Shown here piece by piece: positions 3,086-5,907 of a stretch of DNA of 5,907 nt; position 1 is the stretch's first letter; the number at the start of each line of letters is the position of its first letter. A program made the translations under genes and the position numbers. The DNA comes from DATEPR01 sp036503065 (GTDB taxonomy: Bacteria > Actinomycetota > Actinomycetes > Mycobacteriales > Pseudonocardiaceae), in assembly GCA_036503065.1 (NCBI GenBank), contig DASXXM010000460.1, positions 1 through 5,907 on the forward strand. Reading direction: 5' to 3'. Below the pieces are notes generated by a model, which saw only the letters and a program-made list of their open reading frames with translations, ran no database searches and was not told the origin of the DNA.

Positions 3086-5907
3086 ATGACACCGCCCATC
3101 GTCCGCCGCGACCGGCGTGCCGCCCCGCCGGAGCAGGCGGGCGGCGAGATCCTGCTCCAGTCGCCGCCGCTGCTGCCGAAGGGCTCCAGCTCCGGCCCGA
3201 TGCAGCTGATGCTCTTCCTGCCGATGATGCTGGGTATGGGCGCCATGTCGTTCGTCTACATCGGGCGCGGCGGCGGCGCGATGACGTACGTCTTCGGCGC
3301 GCTGTTCGCGTCGTCGATGGTCGGCATGATCATCATGTCGCTGGCCCGCGGCGGCGCGGCGAAGAAGGCGCAGATCAACCAGGAGCGGCGGGACTACCAG
3401 CGTTATCTCACCAGCCTGCGGCAACGGGTGCGCGAGGTCGCCGACGCGCAGCGGGCGACGCTCGCCTTCGACGCGCCTGCGCCCGCCGACCTGTGGGCGC
3501 TGGTGGACCGTGGCCGGCTGTGGGAGCGCAGGCGCTCGGACCCGGACTTCGGGCGGGTGCGCCTGGGCACCGGGCCACAACGCCTGATGACACCGCTGCG
3601 CGCGCCGCAGACCGTGCCGCTCGAGGACCTCGATCCGGTGTCCTCCACGGCGTTGCGGCACTTCATCCGCGCGTACTCGACCGTGGCGGACCTGCCGGTG
3701 GCGATCTCGCTGCGCTCCTTCTCCTACATCGACATGAGCGGCGACCGGCCCGGCGTGCTCGGCGCGATCCGCGCGCTGCTGGCCCAACTCGCCACCTTCC
3801 ACTCCCCCGACGACCTGCGGATCGCCCTGTGCGTCGCGGCCGACCGGCACGCGGACTGGGAATGGGCGAAGTGGCTGCCACACGCGCACGCCACCCCGGC
3901 GAGCGCCGAGTCGAGCACCGACGCCACCGGCCCCGCGCGGCTGGTCGCCGACAACCTGACCACGCTGGCCGAACTGCTCGGCGCGGATCTCGGCGAGCGG
4001 CCCGCGTTCAGCCGGTCGGGCGGGATGGGCTACGAGTACCGGCACATCGTCGTTGTCGTGGACGGCGGCCGGACCTACGGCGACCTCGCGATCGCACCCG
4101 CAGGTGGCCGCTATGCCGTCACGGTGCTGGACGTCAGCGGGTCCGCGCCGCTGAACAACCCGGGTCAACACACGTTGTGCCTGCACGTGAACAACGGCCG
4201 GGTCGGCATGGTAGTCGGCGCGGACGACGAGCAGCGCATCTCGCCGCTCGGTCGGCCGGACGCGTTCGAGCCGCTCGCCGCCGAGGCGTTGGCCCGCCAG
4301 CTCACCCCGCTCTACCGGGCCACGCCGACGGTGTCCGAGTCGCCGATGGCCAACGCGCTGAGCCTGCCCGGCCTGCTGGCCATCGGCGACCCGCGCGACC
4401 TGGACACCGGCATCACGTGGCAGCGCAGGGCGCCCCGCAACCGGCTGCGCATCCCGATCGGCGTCGACCCGGAGGGCCGGGCGGTCGAACTGGACCTGAA
4501 GGAGTCCGCCGAGGGCGGCATGGGCCCGCACGGCCTGGTGATCGGCGCGACCGGATCCGGCAAGAGCGAACTGCTGCGGACCCTCGTCATCGGCATGGCC
4601 GCCACGCACTCGTCGGAAACGCTGAACCTGGCGCTGATCGACTTCAAGGGCGGCGCCACGTTCGCCGGCATGACGGATCTCCCGCACACCTGCGCGGTGA
4701 TCACGAACCTGTCCGACGAGCTGCCGCTGGTGGACCGGATGGGCGACGCGATCAACGGCGAAGTGGTGCGCCGCCAGGAACTCCTGCGCGCCGCCGGCAA
4801 CTATGCTTCCGTGCGCGACTACGAGAAGGCCCGCGAACAGGGCGCCGACCTGGTGCCGCTGCCGTCGCTGCTGGTGATCATCGACGAGTTCAGCGAGCTG
4901 CTGTCCAGCAGGCCCGACTTCATCGACCTGTTCGTGATGATCGGCCGCCTCGGCCGCAGCCTCGGCATCCATCTGCTGCTCGCGTCGCAGCGGCTGGAGG
5001 AGGGCCGGCTGCGTGGCCTCGATTCGCACCTCTCCTACCGGGTCGGCCTGCGCACGTTCTCCGCGTCGGAGAGTCGGTCGGTGCTCGGTGTCGCCGACGC
5101 CTACACGCTGCCGCCGGTGCCCGGCTCCGCCTACCTGAAGTTCGACACGGAGTCGCTGGTGCGGCTGCGCGCGGCCTACGTCTCCGGCGACCTGCCCTCC
5201 CGCGGCGAGTCGACCGTCCGGGTGCACAACACGACCGGGAGCACGGTGCTGCCCTTCCGGCTCGCCCCGGTCGCGAAGCCGGCCCCACGCGCGTCGGGAG
5301 CTGTTGCGGCGCAACCGAAGGCGGTCGAGTCCTCCAGCGGCGAGACGATCATGGGCGCGATGGTGTCCCGGCTGGTCGGCAAGGGCCCGGCCGCGCACCA
5401 GATCTGGCTGCCACCACTGGACGAGCCGGCCACGCTGGACCAGATACTGACCCCGTTGGGCATTGATCCCGAACGCGGCCTGTGTCCGGTCGGCTGGGGC
5501 GGCAACGGCAAGCTGATCGTGCCGGTCGCGATCGTCGACAAGCCGTTCGAGCAACGCCGTGACCTGCTGTGGGCGGACCTGTCCGGCGCGGCCGGCCACG
5601 CGATCGTGGTGGGCTCCCCGCAGAGCGGCAAGAGCACGGTGCTGCGCGGCCTCATCTCGGTGCTGGCATTGACGCACACCCCACGCGAAGCACAGTTCTT
5701 CCTGCTGGACATGGGCGGCGGCGCGCTCGGCTCGGTCGCCGGCCTGCCGCACGTGTCCGGCTACGCCACCCGTCGCGACGCGCAACGCTGCCGCCGACTG
5801 GTCGCCGAGGTGGTCAGCCTGCTGGCCGCACGCGAGCAGTTCTTCGCCGCCAACGGAATCGACTCGATCGCCGCGTTCCGCCAGCGCCGCGCCGAGTTCA
5901 GCGAGGG
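3086..5907 (+). CDS. eccC: EccC, FtsK/SpoIIIE-type ATPase of the type VII secretion system, 3' end off window
   Basis: The membrane-bound motor that recognises ESX substrates and drives their export. 940 residues are visible of a family usually near 1300. After a short Arg/Pro-rich cytosolic N-terminus, two membrane segments lie at about 39-59 and 66-87. A domain of the type found between membrane and motor in EccC spans about 95-440. The first ATPase domain has Walker A GATGSGKS (487-494, K493), the EccC-typical DFKGGATF (519-526), Walker B LLVIIDE (595-601, D600/E601) and ASQR (633-636), so all catalytic features are present. The second ATPase domain has Walker A GSPQSGKS (843-850, K849), D875-M-GGG and LPHVSG (887-892), then runs off the edge. 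The third domain, which binds substrate signals in characterised EccC proteins, must lie beyond. It is encoded as one chain up to this point, not split between the first and second ATPase domains into EccCa/EccCb. It is divergent from the substrate operon, with a shared 202-bp control region. Identity is firm; which ESX subtype it belongs to cannot be told. Confidence 0.96.
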   Translation, partial: MTPPIVRRDRRAAPPEQAGGEILLQSPPLLPKGSSSGPMQLMLFLPMMLGMGAMSFVYIGRGGGAMTYVFGALFASSMVGMIIMSLARGGAAKKAQINQERRDYQRYLTSLRQRVREVADAQRATLAFDAPAPADLWALVDRGRLWERRRSDPDFGRVRLGTGPQRLMTPLRAPQTVPLEDLDPVSSTALRHFIRAYSTVADLPVAISLRSFSYIDMSGDRPGVLGAIRALLAQLATFHSPDDLRIALCVAADRHADWEWAKWLPHAHATPASAESSTDATGPARLVADNLTTLAELLGADLGERPAFSRSGGMGYEYRHIVVVVDGGRTYGDLAIAPAGGRYAVTVLDVSGSAPLNNPGQHTLCLHVNNGRVGMVVGADDEQRISPLGRPDAFEPLAAEALARQLTPLYRATPTVSESPMANALSLPGLLAIGDPRDLDTGITWQRRAPRNRLRIPIGVDPEGRAVELDLKESAEGGMGPHGLVIGATGSGKSELLRTLVIGMAATHSSETLNLALIDFKGGATFAGMTDLPHTCAVITNLSDELPLVDRMGDAINGEVVRRQELLRAAGNYASVRDYEKAREQGADLVPLPSLLVIIDEFSELLSSRPDFIDLFVMIGRLGRSLGIHLLLASQRLEEGRLRGLDSHLSYRVGLRTFSASESRSVLGVADAYTLPPVPGSAYLKFDTESLVRLRAAYVSGDLPSRGESTVRVHNTTGSTVLPFRLAPVAKPAPRASGAVAAQPKAVESSSGETIMGAMVSRLVGKGPAAHQIWLPPLDEPATLDQILTPLGIDPERGLCPVGWGGNGKLIVPVAIVDKPFEQRRDLLWADLSGAAGHAIVVGSPQSGKSTVLRGLISVLALTHTPREAQFFLLDMGGGALGSVAGLPHVSGYATRRDAQRCRRLVAEVVSLLAAREQFFAANGIDSIAAFRQRRAEFSE

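Noticed and set aside
2173..5466. A 1097-codon open frame on the plus strand running through the operon's first gene, the promoter region and eccC.
   Set aside because: It ignores the gene boundaries, is out of frame with EccC and gives an Arg/Ala/Gly-rich translation without domains. It is an effect of GC-rich codon structure.
2912..5785. A 957-codon open frame on the minus strand across most of eccC.
   Set aside because: It is antisense to an unmistakable EccC with both Walker motifs. Its translation is Arg/Ala/Gly/Gln-rich low-complexity sequence of the kind GC-rich DNA gives in the opposite frame.

Overview
The window is a piece of a type VII secretion (ESX/T7SS) locus from a GC-rich actinomycete. 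Third codon positions are almost all G or C, and the EccC-type ATPase and WXG100-type proteins are actinobacterial. The gene content would suit Pseudonocardiales (Amycolatopsis/Saccharothrix-like genomes), but that placement is only an impression.

Layout: three leftward genes (2883 down to 1) form a tight operon, and one rightward gene (3086 to the right edge) is transcribed divergently from it. In order of transcription the leftward operon holds: (a) a 252-aa protein with an EspC/WXG100-like helical N-terminus, a YxxxD secretion motif and a C-terminal domain that faintly resembles NlpC/P60 but lacks the catalytic residues; (b) a 373-aa WXG-motif protein with a long hydrophobic helical region, a Pro/Thr-rich repeat linker and a beta-rich tail; (c) a WXG100-headed protein whose C-terminal domain is unrecognised and whose end lies outside the window. 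The gaps between the three genes are both 14 nt, and each start has a good Shine-Dalgarno sequence. The rightward gene is eccC, the membrane-anchored FtsK/SpoIIIE-type motor of the secretion system. Two membrane segments, the first ATPase domain and most of the second are visible; the third is off the edge.

The 202-bp divergent intergenic region (2884-3085) is rich in signals. It carries a 17-bp direct repeat (one mismatch, copies 65 bp apart), a 7-bp-arm inverted repeat enclosing a possible -10 box for the operon, and a 5-bp-arm inverted repeat abutting the second direct repeat. It probably coordinates substrate genes and motor.

How the genes may work together: WXG motifs occur only in products (b) and (c), and the YxxxD motif only in product (a). 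This is the split expected if (a) pairs with (b) and/or (c) to make a complete bipartite secretion signal for EccC. The most unusual points are the apparently catalytically dead C-terminal domain of (a), a family of CCAAC-N4-GTTGG palindromes found inside all three substrate genes (twice in tandem in (b), using codons atypical of the window), and the layered operator-like region. No RNA genes, mobile elements or CRISPR arrays were seen.
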